Positions 56,144-64,000 of a stretch of DNA of 64,000 bases are shown in pieces. Under the pieces are notes generated by a model. The model searched no databases. It saw nothing but the letters and a program-made list of their open reading frames with translations, and was not told the origin of the DNA. This DNA comes from Actinomyces gerencseriae DSM 6844 (GTDB lineage: Bacteria; Actinomycetota; Actinomycetes; Actinomycetales; Actinomycetaceae): the NCBI RefSeq assembly GCF_000429265.1, contig NZ_AUBN01000006.1, forward strand, positions 248,001 through 312,000, in the 5' to 3' direction. The first letter of the stretch is position 1. The number at the start of each line of letters is the position of its first letter. The position numbers and the translations under genes were made by a program.

Positions 56144-58056
56144 GGTTGCAACTCCTCGGCCGTCTCCAGCCACGCCGTCTCGAGCTCGGAGCGCGTGTCC
56201 TCCGCGGCGGCGAGCTCCCTGCCCAGCTCGGCGAGCTCGCCAAGGCGCGCAGGATCGGCCGAGGCGGCCTCCAGGCGAGCGTGCAGGACATCGACTGCCC
56301 GCCCGGCCCGTTCGAGACGCCGCTCGATGCGGGCCAGAGTCTTCTGCGCCTCCCGTCGTCCGGCCCCGCTCAGCGCCCGGCCATCCCCCGCTCCCGCGAC
56401 GGTCCCGGCGGATCCGGCAGCGGCTCCACCACCCCGGGCGCGGGAGCCCGACGCGCCGCCGCGCCCCTCCGCCGCATCGTCATTCACGACGGCCTCACGC
56501 CGCAGACGGAGGTACTGCTCGACGCCGCCGGGCAGATCGCGCAGGGCGCCGTCTCCCAGAAGGGCGACCTGGTGGTCGGTGACCCGCTCGAGCAGGTAGC
56601 GATCGTGGGAGACGACGACGAGAGTGCCGGGGAAGGAGTCGAGGATGTCCTCGACGGCGGCGAGCGTGTCGGTGTCCAGGTCGTTGGTGGGCTCGTCCAG
56701 GAGCAGCACGTTGGGCTCGGTCATGAGCAGGCGCAGCAGCTGGAGACGCCGCCGCTCCCCTCCGCTGATCTCCCCCACCCGGGTCCAGGCGCGCTGCCGG
56801 GTGAAGCCGAGGCGCTCCACGAGCTGGGCGGCGGTCAGCTCCCTGCCCCCCACGCTCACGTGCTCGCCGACCATGGCCACGGCCTCGACCACGCGCTTGT
56901 CCGCCAGGGGGTCCAGCTCGTGGGTGGACTGGGACAGGGCGGCCACGGACACGGTCCTGCCGCGCACGACACGCCCTCCGGCGGGCGCGAGCGAGCCGTC
57001 GAGCACTCGCAGGAGGGTGGTCTTGCCCGCGCCGTTGACGCCGATGACGCCGACGCGCTCGCCCGGCGCCAGACGCCAGGTCACGTGGCGGAGCACCTCG
57101 GTGACCCCCTCGCCCGCGGGGCCGGGGTAGCGGACCGTGACGTCCTCCAGATCGATGACCTTCTTGCCCAGACGGGAGGAGGCCATGGCCACGAGCTCGA
57201 CGGAGTCCCGGGGAGGCGGCACGTCGGCGATGAGGGCCTCCGCGGCATCGATGCGGAACCGCGGCTTGGACGTGCGCGCGGGCGCCCCGCGGCGCAGCCA
57301 TGCGAGCTCCTTGCGCAACAGGTTCTCGCGCTTGGCGGCGGCGACGGCGGCCCGTCTGGCCCGCTCGGCGCGGGCCAGTACGTAGGCGGCGTAACCGCCG
57401 TCGTAGGTCTCGACCCGCCCGGCGACCTGCGGTCGTCCGCCGCCCGGATCCGCACCGGGGACGACCTCCCACACATTGGTGCAGATGGCGTCGAGGAACC
57501 AGCGGTCGTGGGTGACGGCGATCAGCGCCCCGGCGGCGCGCCTGCCGGCGAAGCGGGCGTTCAGGTGACGGGCGAGCCAATCCACGCCCTCGACGTCGAG
57601 GTGGTTGGTGGGCTCATCGAGGATGACGACGTCGGCCTGCGCTGTCAGGACCGCGGCCAGGGCGACCCGTCGGCGCTGGCCGCCCGACAACGCGGTGACC
57701 CGGGCGTCGAGGTCCACGTCGGCCAGCAGCCCGGCGTGAATGTCGCGGATCGGGGCCCGCGAGGCCCACTCGTGCTCGGGGGCGTCGCCGTGCACGGCGG
57801 TGCGCACGGTGTCACCGGGGGCGAAGTCGTCGGACTGGGCGAGCATGGCCACGCGAGTGCCCCCCGACCGGGTGACGCGGCCGCCGTCGACCTCGCGCGC
57901 GCCCGCCAGGGCGGCCAGGAGGGTCGACTTGCCGGCGCCGTTGGGGCCCAGGAGTCCCACACGACCGCCGTCCCCGATACCGAGGGTGACGTCCTCGAGC
58001 AGGAGGCGGGAGCCCACTGCGATGCGGATGGACTCCGCCCCGAGCAGGTGCGCCAT
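56140..58056 (-). CDS. ABC-F family ATPase (Uup-like)
   Basis: 638 aa from ATG 58056 (MAHLLGAESIRIAVG). Two ATPase modules in one soluble chain: GPNGAGKST / LSGGQRRR / VILDEPTNHLD, and GVNGAGKTT / ISGGERRR / LLLDEPTNDLD. A linker with RENLLRKELAWLRRG lies between them, and there is a C-terminal Gly/Ala-rich stretch and coiled coil (ARIERRLERAGRAVDVL) as in Uup. ABC-F proteins act on the ribosome; some give antibiotic resistance by protection. Housekeeping position next to ispE suggests a translation role rather than a dedicated resistance gene. Confidence 0.9.
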   Translation of the reverse strand: MAHLLGAESIRIAVGSRLLLEDVTLGIGDGGRVGLLGPNGAGKSTLLAALAGAREVDGGRVTRSGGTRVAMLAQSDDFAPGDTVRTAVHGDAPEHEWASRAPIRDIHAGLLADVDLDARVTALSGGQRRRVALAAVLTAQADVVILDEPTNHLDVEGVDWLARHLNARFAGRRAAGALIAVTHDRWFLDAICTNVWEVVPGADPGGGRPQVAGRVETYDGGYAAYVLARAERARRAAVAAAKRENLLRKELAWLRRGAPARTSKPRFRIDAAEALIADVPPPRDSVELVAMASSRLGKKVIDLEDVTVRYPGPAGEGVTEVLRHVTWRLAPGERVGVIGVNGAGKTTLLRVLDGSLAPAGGRVVRGRTVSVAALSQSTHELDPLADKRVVEAVAMVGEHVSVGGRELTAAQLVERLGFTRQRAWTRVGEISGGERRRLQLLRLLMTEPNVLLLDEPTNDLDTDTLAAVEDILDSFPGTLVVVSHDRYLLERVTDHQVALLGDGALRDLPGGVEQYLRLRREAVVNDDAAEGRGGASGSRARGGGAAAGSAGTVAGAGDGRALSGAGRREAQKTLARIERRLERAGRAVDVLHARLEAASADPARLGELAELGRELAAAEDTRSELETAWLETAEELQP

Positions 58057-58057
58057 G

Positions 58058-59053
58058 TCAGCCCACCACCCGGGCCCCGGCCACCGGGGCATCGACTCGC
58101 GCGGTGCCGCGCACCAGCTCGGATGCCGTCAGCGCGCGGATGACGCGCGTGGCGCTCGTCGCGTCGGGCACGAGGGCCGCCACCGTCGGGCCGGATCCGG
58201 AGACGATGGCGCGCAGGGCCCCGGCGCGCTCGGCGGTCGTCATGATCTCGGCGATCTCCGGGAGCAGGGAGACGGATGCCTCCTGGAGGTCGTTGTGCAG
58301 GGCCCCCGCCAGGGCTCGGGCGTCGCCGGCGCGGAGCGCGGATGTCATGGTCTCGGGGGCCTCCGCGGGCGGGGCCCCGCCCCCGCCGGACGACCGGGCG
58401 GAGGCCAGCTCGTCGAAGCGCCGGAAGACTGCCGGCGTGGACAGGCCGCGCGCCGCGAAGGCCAGCACCCACAGGTACCTGCCGCGAGTCATGAGCGGAG
58501 TGAGCCGGTCCCCGCGTCCGTGCCCGACGGCGGTGGCGCCCAGGAGGGGGAAGGGGACGTCGGCGCCGAGCCGCATCGCCAGATCCTGCAGCTCGTCCGG
58601 CCCGAGCCCGGTGCCCCACAATGCGTTGCAGGCGATCAGCGTCGCCGCGGCGTCGGCGGAGCCGCCGGCCATGCCCCCGGCCACGGGCACGCGCTTGCGG
58701 ATGGTCAGGTCGACGCCGTCGGTGACGCCGGTGGCCTCGGCCAGCAGACGCGCGGCGCGCACGGCGAGGTTGGAGGAGTCGGTCGGAACATCGACGGCGG
58801 CGTCCTCCAGGCTCAGCGTGATGCTGCCGTGGGCGGCGCGGGACTGGCTGCGGGCGGTCACGGTCTCGATGAGCCGCACGGCCTGGAAGACCGTGGTCAG
58901 AGGGTGGTACCCGTCCGCACCGGGAGCACCGGCGGACAGGAAGAGATTGACCTTCCCGGGGGCCTCGACCCGCACGGTCGTGGCCGAGCCGTGGTAGCGC
59001 TCGGCGGAGGGGACGCTGTCGTCCGCACCGGGAACGGCTCGCAGGTGGTTCAT
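58058..59053 (-). CDS. ispE: 4-diphosphocytidyl-2-C-methyl-D-erythritol kinase
   Basis: 331 aa. GHMP kinase of the MEP pathway. [24 protein letters not shown] at the N-terminus, the ATP loop [17 protein letters not shown] near residue 124, and ISGSGPT-like [11 protein letters not shown] near residue 285. The start overlaps the ksgA stop by 4 bp, and the stop is 1 bp from the ABC-F start, so all three are tightly coupled. Confidence 0.95.
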   Translation of the reverse strand: MNHLRAVPGADDSVPSAERYHGSATTVRVEAPGKVNLFLSAGAPGADGYHPLTTVFQAVRLIETVTARSQSRAAHGSITLSLEDAAVDVPTDSSNLAVRAARLLAEATGVTDGVDLTIRKRVPVAGGMAGGSADAAATLIACNALWGTGLGPDELQDLAMRLGADVPFPLLGATAVGHGRGDRLTPLMTRGRYLWVLAFAARGLSTPAVFRRFDELASARSSGGGGAPPAEAPETMTSALRAGDARALAGALHNDLQEASVSLLPEIAEIMTTAERAGALRAIVSGSGPTVAALVPDATSATRVIRALTASELVRGTARVDAPVAGARVVG

Positions 59054-60042
59054 CGGATCTCCTGGGCGTCGGGGTCGGTCAGGGCGCCGACGGTCACGAG
59101 GGCCTCGGTCAGAGCCGCGAAGTCGGTCGCATCGAGCCTCTCACCGCGCTCGGACGGGTCGATACCGGCGGCGCGGAGGGCGACCTCGGCCCTATCCGGA
59201 CCACCGGCCAGCGGGGCGAGAGCCCTGCGCAGAGTCTTGCGACGCTGGGCGAAGGCGGCGTCGATGACGGCGAAGACCCGCTCGCGGCCCACCCGAGCGA
59301 CGGGCGGCTCACGGCGCACGAGCTCGACGAGGGCCGAATCGACGTTCGGCACAGGCCAGAAGACGGTGCGGCCGATCGTGATGCCGCGGCGGGCGGAGGC
59401 GTACCAGGCGACCTTGACGCTGGGGACGCCGTAGGTCCTCGACCCGGGGCGGGCGGCGAGACGGTCGGCGACCTCGGCCTGGACCATGACGGTGGCGGTC
59501 TCCAGGGTCGGCAGGGCGTCGAGCAGGGTCAGGAGCACCGGCGCGGCCACGTTGTAGGGAAGATTGGAGACCAGCCTGGTGGGGGCGCGGCCCGTGGGCG
59601 GCAGGCCCAGCGCGTCGGGGCCGTCGATGGTCAGGGCGTCGGCGTGCACGAGGCTCAGGCGCCCGGCGGCCCCGGGCATGCGATCAGCCACCGTGACGGG
59701 CAGGGCCCGAGCCAGGGACGGATCGACCTCGACGGCGATCACCCGGGCTCCCGTCTCCAGGATGGCCAGTGTGAGAGAGCCGAGCCCCGGGCCGATCTCC
59801 AAGACGGTCTCGTCGGGGCGCACCCCGGCCCGGCGCACGATGCGCCGCACGGTACCGGGATCGTGGACGAAGTTCTGGCCAAGAGCCTTGGTGGGGCGAA
59901 TGCCGAGCGCCGCGGCCAGGCCCCGTACGGCGACGGGGCCGAGCAAGCCCGCTTCCGACGGGGCAACCGGGACGCCCGTGGGGGCCGAGCGGGAGTCCCC
60001 GGCGCCGCATGCAGCCCGGGCGGCGTCGGTGGTCGGAGACAT
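59050..60042 (-). CDS. ksgA: 16S rRNA dimethyladenosine transferase (RsmA/KsgA)
   Basis: 330 aa from ATG 60042 ([15 protein letters not shown]). It dimethylates A1518 and A1519 of 16S r[17 protein letters not shown], the SAM loop [29 protein letters not shown] (NLPY catalytic motif) and [14 protein letters not shown] are intact. An N-terminal extension of about 50 residues, Ala/Pro-rich, precedes the fold. Stands between the rpf gene and ispE, the mycobacterial order. Confidence 0.95.
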   Translation of the reverse strand: MSPTTDAARAACGAGDSRSAPTGVPVAPSEAGLLGPVAVRGLAAALGIRPTKALGQNFVHDPGTVRRIVRRAGVRPDETVLEIGPGLGSLTLAILETGARVIAVEVDPSLARALPVTVADRMPGAAGRLSLVHADALTIDGPDALGLPPTGRAPTRLVSNLPYNVAAPVLLTLLDALPTLETATVMVQAEVADRLAARPGSRTYGVPSVKVAWYASARRGITIGRTVFWPVPNVDSALVELVRREPPVARVGRERVFAVIDAAFAQRRKTLRRALAPLAGGPDRAEVALRAAGIDPSERGERLDATDFAALTEALVTVGALTDPDAQEIR

Positions 60043-60152
60043 GGGGCCCAGAATAACGGGCACCGTCCCGCCACGCGCGACCGCACTCGGAATCACGATC
60101 CGACCACGATCCATTGATGAATCGCAGCAGACCGATAAGTCAGTCGATCGAA

Positions 60153-61163
60153 TCAGTACCAGCCGACGGACTCGGAGTGCGCCCAGGCACTGCACGGAGT
60201 GCCGTAGCGACCCTGAATATAGCCCAGTCCCCAGGTGATCTGAGTGGCGGGGTTGGTGGCCCAGTCATCGGCCACCGAGCTCATCTTGGAGCCGGGGAGG
60301 GCCTGCGGAATGCCATAGGCGCCCGATGAGGCGTTCTGAGCCTGGTAGTTCCAGCCCGACTCGCGGTTCCACAGGCTCTGCAAGCAGGAGAACTCCCCGT
60401 CGCCCCAGCCGTAGGACCCCATGAGCGAGCGGGCGATGGCCTGAGCGCCCTCGGGCGTGGTTCCGTCGCCCGAGGCATTGGCCGCCGGCGCCGGGGACGA
60501 CGACTCACCGCCGCCACCACCACCGGACCCGGAGTCCGCAGGGGCGGACTTCCCACCGGTGTTGCCCGAGCCCGTGCCGACGAGGACGACCTCGTCGACC
60601 TTCTCGGTGACCACCGCACTGGACAGGGGAGTGCGCGAGACCTCGGTGCCGTCCTTCGAGACGACCTCGTAGGTGGTCCGCACAAGACCATCGACGCCCT
60701 CGGTCTCGACCTTGGTCTCCCCCTCGGGGAGGGAGTCCGTCTCCTTCTCGACCCGGCCGTGCTCCTCGGTGCTCTCCTCGGTGACGGTGTAGACCGAGTC
60801 GGACTGCCCCTCGATGGTCAGCCCGGCCGACTGACCGGCTGACGCCCCGCCACCATTGGGGCCGCCGATGGCGGCCAGACGGACCTGGGTCTCGCTCGGC
60901 GGCTTGCCGCCGTCGCCGTCACCGGCCTGGGTGGCGGCGTACGCGCCGCCCGAGACCGCAATAGACAGGGCGGCGGCGACTCCACCGGCCCGGTACATCA
61001 TTGGGGCCACGGAGGTCTTGGGCGCGCCTTGAGCGCGACGACGGCCCCGAGCGCCGGTGCTGTTGGCGCCCGGCAGGCTCTTGGAGGCCAGAGCTCCAAG
61101 CTCGACGAGTGTCGTGCTCCACGAGCTGGTCTGCGAGTGTCGACCCACGGTTGAACTCCTCAT
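60153..61163 (-). CDS. Resuscitation-promoting-factor-like secreted wall hydrolase with G5 domain
   Basis: 336 aa. A basic N-terminal region, then a membrane/signal segment ([19 protein letters not shown], about residues 59-78). A G5 domain follows (about 150-200, [20 protein letters not shown]), then a Gly/Ser linker ([10 protein letters not shown]), and a transglycosylase-like end: [20 protein letters not shown] with the catalytic Glu in [17 protein letters not shown] and [14 protein letters not shown]. This matches the RpfB position beside ksgA, but no DUF348 repeats are visible and the catalytic part is the APF/SLT type. It should cleave peptidoglycan outside the cell. The 110 bp after it hold no gene. 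Confidence 0.85.
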   Translation of the reverse strand: MRSSTVGRHSQTSSWSTTLVELGALASKSLPGANSTGARGRRRAQGAPKTSVAPMMYRAGGVAAALSIAVSGGAYAATQAGDGDGGKPPSETQVRLAAIGGPNGGGASAGQSAGLTIEGQSDSVYTVTEESTEEHGRVEKETDSLPEGETKVETEGVDGLVRTTYEVVSKDGTEVSRTPLSSAVVTEKVDEVVLVGTGSGNTGGKSAPADSGSGGGGGGESSSPAPAANASGDGTTPEGAQAIARSLMGSYGWGDGEFSCLQSLWNRESGWNYQAQNASSGAYGIPQALPGSKMSSVADDWATNPATQITWGLGYIQGRYGTPCSAWAHSESVGWY

Positions 61164-61221
61164 GGTTGATGACTGCCCAGAACGCTATCGGACAACGCCC
61201 CGCCCGAGCAACACCGCAAGG

Positions 61222-62175
61222 TCACATCCTTATCACGTCCGGCCCGTCGGGCACCCCGTAGACCGACCTGGTGCTATGAGACAGGACCGAGCACATCTCC
61301 GCCTCCCCCAGCCCCCGCCGCTCCGCGAGGAAGCGCACCGTCTCCCCCATGAGGTACGAGGCATTGGGCCGACCGCGCCAGGGCCCGGGCGGCAGGTACG
61401 GGGCATCGGTCTCCACCAGCAGCAGCTCGTCGGGCACGAGGGCCAGCGCGGCCCGAAGCGCCTCATTGGAGGGGTATGTCACAGGGCCGGCGACGGAGGC
61501 GTACCAGCCGTGCTCGGCGCAGGCTCGAGCGAGCTCGGCTCCGCCGCTGAAGCAGTGGAAGACGGTGCGCTCGGGAGCGCCGTCGGCGAGCAGCACCCGC
61601 ACGCAGTCCTCGTGGGCGTCGCGGTCGTGGATCTGCAGCGGGAGCCCCGTCTCCTTGGCCAGCGCGATGTGGGCGCGGAAGGCCTCCCGCTGGGCGTCGG
61701 CGCCGCGCTCCCCGGTGCGGAAGAAGTCGAGCCCGGTCTCGCCGACGGCGACGACGACATCGCGGTTGGAGCGCACGAGCCCCTCGAGCCGGGCCATGAC
61801 CTCGTCGAGCGGCTCGCCATGGTGGGGACGAGCGGCCGGGGCCAGTCCGTCGGGGCCGATCTCGCGCACCCCCGCATGGAGCACGGCCTCGTTGGGATGA
61901 AGGGCCAACGCCACGCGCACGCCCGGCAGGGCGCGGGCCGACTCGATGCCGCCCTCCCAGGTCGGGGCCTCGCACGCGGAGGTGATGATGCCGGTGACCC
62001 CTGCGGCGGCGGCCCGGGAGACCAGCTCGGCGGCGCTGAGCGGGGCCTCGGACCCGGGGCCCTCGACCGGCAGCCCGGGCACCGGCAGGTGGGCGTGGTT
62101 GTCGACGACCGGCGCGGCCAGGGGCGCGACGGCGTCGGCGGGCGGCCAGGACCGGTCGCGGTGCTTGCGGCTCAT
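61222..62175 (-). CDS. tatD: TatD-family metal-dependent DNase
   Basis: 317 aa from ATG 62175, with GAAGGAG upstream. TIM-barrel amidohydrolase-type nuclease: metal ligands in VVDNHAHLPVPG, GVRVALALHPNEA, VGETGLDFFR, LPLQIHDRDAHED, TVFHCFSGG and LLVETDAPYLPP. N-terminal 30 residues are extra to the fold. Role in 3'-5' DNA degradation and repair is known for E. coli TatD. Between metG and the rpf gene as in mycobacteria. Confidence 0.92.
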   Translation of the reverse strand: MSRKHRDRSWPPADAVAPLAAPVVDNHAHLPVPGLPVEGPGSEAPLSAAELVSRAAAAGVTGIITSACEAPTWEGGIESARALPGVRVALALHPNEAVLHAGVREIGPDGLAPAARPHHGEPLDEVMARLEGLVRSNRDVVVAVGETGLDFFRTGERGADAQREAFRAHIALAKETGLPLQIHDRDAHEDCVRVLLADGAPERTVFHCFSGGAELARACAEHGWYASVAGPVTYPSNEALRAALALVPDELLLVETDAPYLPPGPWRGRPNASYLMGETVRFLAERRGLGEAEMCSVLSHSTRSVYGVPDGPDVIRM

Positions 62176-62247
62176 GCGGATCTCCTTCTCACGCGCGGCC
62201 GGCACCGCCCGGGACGGGCGGCGCCGGCGTCCGGGGCGCTGCGCGGC

Positions 62248-64000
62248 TCAGGCGCCGGTGACGTCGTCGGGAAGGCGGTCCGCGTAGCGCGCGAGCTCCT
62301 CGTCCACGATCGCCTCGTCGAGCTTGACGAACACGGGGGCGGGCTTGGCCACCGGCGTGCCGATGACGACCTCGTGCCGCTCCCACGCGGGGGCGGTGGT
62401 GTAGTCCCCGGTGATGATCGGGTAGGAACTGCGCCCGGCGAAGGCCTCGGGCAGGACCCGGGGGTCGAGTTCGCGCGCCTCGCGGAGCTCGGGCATCGGG
62501 GCGATGGCGCCCCGCCCGCCCATCGCCCGGTCCACGTCGTTGGCCGCATGCGGCAGGAAGGGGGAGAGCATGAGGTTGAGGTCGGCCACCGCCTGAGCGA
62601 GGGTGTGCAGGATCGTCGCCAGGCGCCGCCAGGCGGGCCCGCCCTCCTCCCCCTTGAGCTTGAAGGGCTCGGTGTCGGCGATGTACTTGTTGGCCTCGCC
62701 CACCAGTCGCATGGCCTCCGCCAGCGCGGCCTTCTGGCGGTGGCGGGCGATGAGGTCTCCGACCTCGGAGAAGCCGGCCTCGATCGAGTCCAGGAGCGCG
62801 ACGTCGATCGCCTCGGGATCGCCGGGCTCGGGGATCCGCCCGAAGCGCTTGTGGATCATGGTGGCGGTGCGGTTGACGAGATTGCCCCAGCCCGCGACGA
62901 GCTCGCCGTTGGTGCGGCGCACGAACTCGGCCCAGGTGAAGTCGGCGTCGGCGGTCTCCGGGCCGGCGGCGCAGATGAAGTAGCGCAGGGCGTCGGCCTG
63001 GTAGCGCTCCAGGAAGTCGCGCACGTAGATGACGATGCCGTGGGAGGAGGAGAACTTCTTGCCCTCCATGGTGAGGAACTCGCTGGAGACGACCTCGGTG
63101 GGCAGATCGAGGGCGCCGAGGTCCCCGGGCTCGCCGCCGCGATCGCCCTGGCCGTTGTAGCCCAGGAGCTCGGCGGGCCAGATCTGGGAGTGGAAGACGA
63201 TGTTGTCCTTGCCCATGAAGTAGTACGACAGCGCCTGCGGGTCGTTCCACCAGGCCCGCCAGGCCTCCGGGTCGCCGAGGCGCCGGGCCCACTCGATGGA
63301 GGCGGACAGGTAGCCGATGACGGCGTCGAACCACACGTAGAGGCGCTTGGTGGGCTGGTCCTCCCAGCCGGGGACGGGAATGCCCCAGTCGATGTCGCGC
63401 GTCATGGCCCGGGGACGGATCTCCCCCAGGATGTTCTGGGAGAAGCGGATGACATTGGGCCGCCAGGTGCCCGAGGCCTCGCGCTCGTCGAGCCAGGCGC
63501 CCAGGGCCCGCGCGAGCGCGGGCAGGTCGAGGAACCAGTGGGTGGACTCCACGAACTCGGGGGTCTCGCCGTTGATGCGCGAGCGGGGACCGACGAGATC
63601 GGTGGGGTCGAGCTGGTTGCCGCAGGTGTCGCACTGGTCGCCGCGCGCCCCGGGGGCGCCGCAGATCGGGCAGGTGCCCTCGATGTACCGGTCGGGCAGG
63701 GTGCGACCGGTCGATGGGCTGATCGCGGAGCGGGTGACCTCCTGGATCATGTAGCCGTTATCGCGCACGGTGCGGAACATGTCCTGCACGACGCGGTAGT
63801 GGTTGCCGGCCGTGGTGCGGGTGAACAGGTCGTAGGACAGGCCGAGCGCCACCAGGTCCTCGACGATGAGACGGTTGTTGCGGTCGGCGAGCTCGCGGGC
63901 GGTCACGCCCTCCTCGTCGGCGGCCACCAGGATGGGCGTGCCGTGCTCGTCGGTGCCCGAGACCATGAGGACATCGTGGCCGGCCATGCGCATGTAGCGC
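62248..64000 (-). CDS. metG: Methionyl-tRNA synthetase, N-terminus outside the window
   Basis: The frame stays open to the right edge; 584 codons are inside, and only a short N-terminal part (first beta-strands with the HIGH motif) is missing. [11 protein letters not shown], the zinc module CPICGAPG and [33 protein letters not shown] and the KMSKS counterpart [13 protein letters not shown] are present. The anticodon-binding helical domain follows. There is no C-terminal tRNA-binding (EMAP-like) domain, as in other actinobacterial enzymes. First gene of the leftward operon to the acyltransferase. Confidence 0.95.
   Translation of the reverse strand, partial: RYMRMAGHDVLMVSGTDEHGTPILVAADEEGVTARELADRNNRLIVEDLVALGLSYDLFTRTTAGNHYRVVQDMFRTVRDNGYMIQEVTRSAISPSTGRTLPDRYIEGTCPICGAPGARGDQCDTCGNQLDPTDLVGPRSRINGETPEFVESTHWFLDLPALARALGAWLDEREASGTWRPNVIRFSQNILGEIRPRAMTRDIDWGIPVPGWEDQPTKRLYVWFDAVIGYLSASIEWARRLGDPEAWRAWWNDPQALSYYFMGKDNIVFHSQIWPAELLGYNGQGDRGGEPGDLGALDLPTEVVSSEFLTMEGKKFSSSHGIVIYVRDFLERYQADALRYFICAAGPETADADFTWAEFVRRTNGELVAGWGNLVNRTATMIHKRFGRIPEPGDPEAIDVALLDSIEAGFSEVGDLIARHRQKAALAEAMRLVGEANKYIADTEPFKLKGEEGGPAWRRLATILHTLAQAVADLNLMLSPFLPHAANDVDRAMGGRGAIAPMPELREARELDPRVLPEAFAGRSSYPIITGDYTTAPAWERHEVVIGTPVAKPAPVFVKLDEAIVDEELARYADRLPDDVTGA

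Overview
The window is high-GC actinobacterial DNA. Typical signs are many GTG and TTG starts, frequent 4-bp ATGA/GTGA stop-start overlaps, MEP-pathway isoprenoid genes (ispH, ispE), a resuscitation-promoting factor, DivIC/DUF501, and surface proteins with LAxTG-type sorting signals. Gene content and the mix of surface proteins point to Actinomycetaceae (Actinomyces or Schaalia type). This is an inference from protein character; no database search was run. Two blocks keep gene orders I recall from Mycobacterium tuberculosis: ispH-xseA-xseB / uppS-hlyIII / greA (Rv1110-Rv1080 area) and metG-tatD-rpf-ksgA-ispE / pth-rplY / tRNA-Gln-glmU-prs / TetR / mfd-lipoprotein-eno-divIC-DUF501-ppx (Rv1007-Rv1026 area).

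Layout. 1-8.6 kb: an HTH-alkyltransferase-like fusion, ispH, xseAB, a PfkB sugar kinase, a cis-prenyltransferase, haemolysin III, greA, msrA and an unknown gene. 8.6-14.8 kb: a lysE/argP-type exporter-regulator pair, an ABC-class ATPase with an RG-rich tail, an FMN reductase and ilvA. 14.9-20.3 kb: a peptide/nickel-type ABC importer whose two permeases are fused into one protein. 20.8-28.1 kb: ilvD, a YjdF-family protein behind a hairpin-containing leader, an S66 peptidase, a cell-wall-anchored surface protein, an FKBP isomerase and a Bax-inhibitor-1 protein. 28.5-33.9 kb: one ABC ATPase, two paralogous permeases and a LuxR-type two-component system, probably for envelope stress or antimicrobial peptide resistance. 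34-41.2 kb: pth, rplY, aroD, ppx, DUF501, divIC, eno and a SurA-like lipoprotein. 41.5-43.6 kb: the remains of a catechol siderophore locus (5'-truncated dhbA/entA plus an apparently whole dhbC/entC). 43.6-47.5 kb: mfd. 47.7-49.7 kb: an AT-richer ABC exporter cassette with a small coupled ORF. 49.7-54.3 kb: a large surface protein, prs, a short glmU without its acetyltransferase half, and tRNA-Gln. 54.4-64 kb: TetR, then a long leftward operon metG-tatD-rpf-ksgA-ispE-abcF-acyltransferase.

The most striking unexplained structure is a dispersed intergenic repeat: 22-bp tandem units at five sites, all in the same orientation, preceded at three sites by a nested inverted repeat. At one site the units have become the last codons of aroD. 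Other points of interest are the HTH-ATL fusion, the fused permease, a 27-bp coding minisatellite in an ATPase, the siderophore relic with a DtxR-like box, the truncated GlmU, a decayed ABC-ATPase start, and phased repeats upstream of the large surface protein. Starts were chosen by ribosome-binding site, overlap with neighbours and family length; all functions are inferred from sequence.
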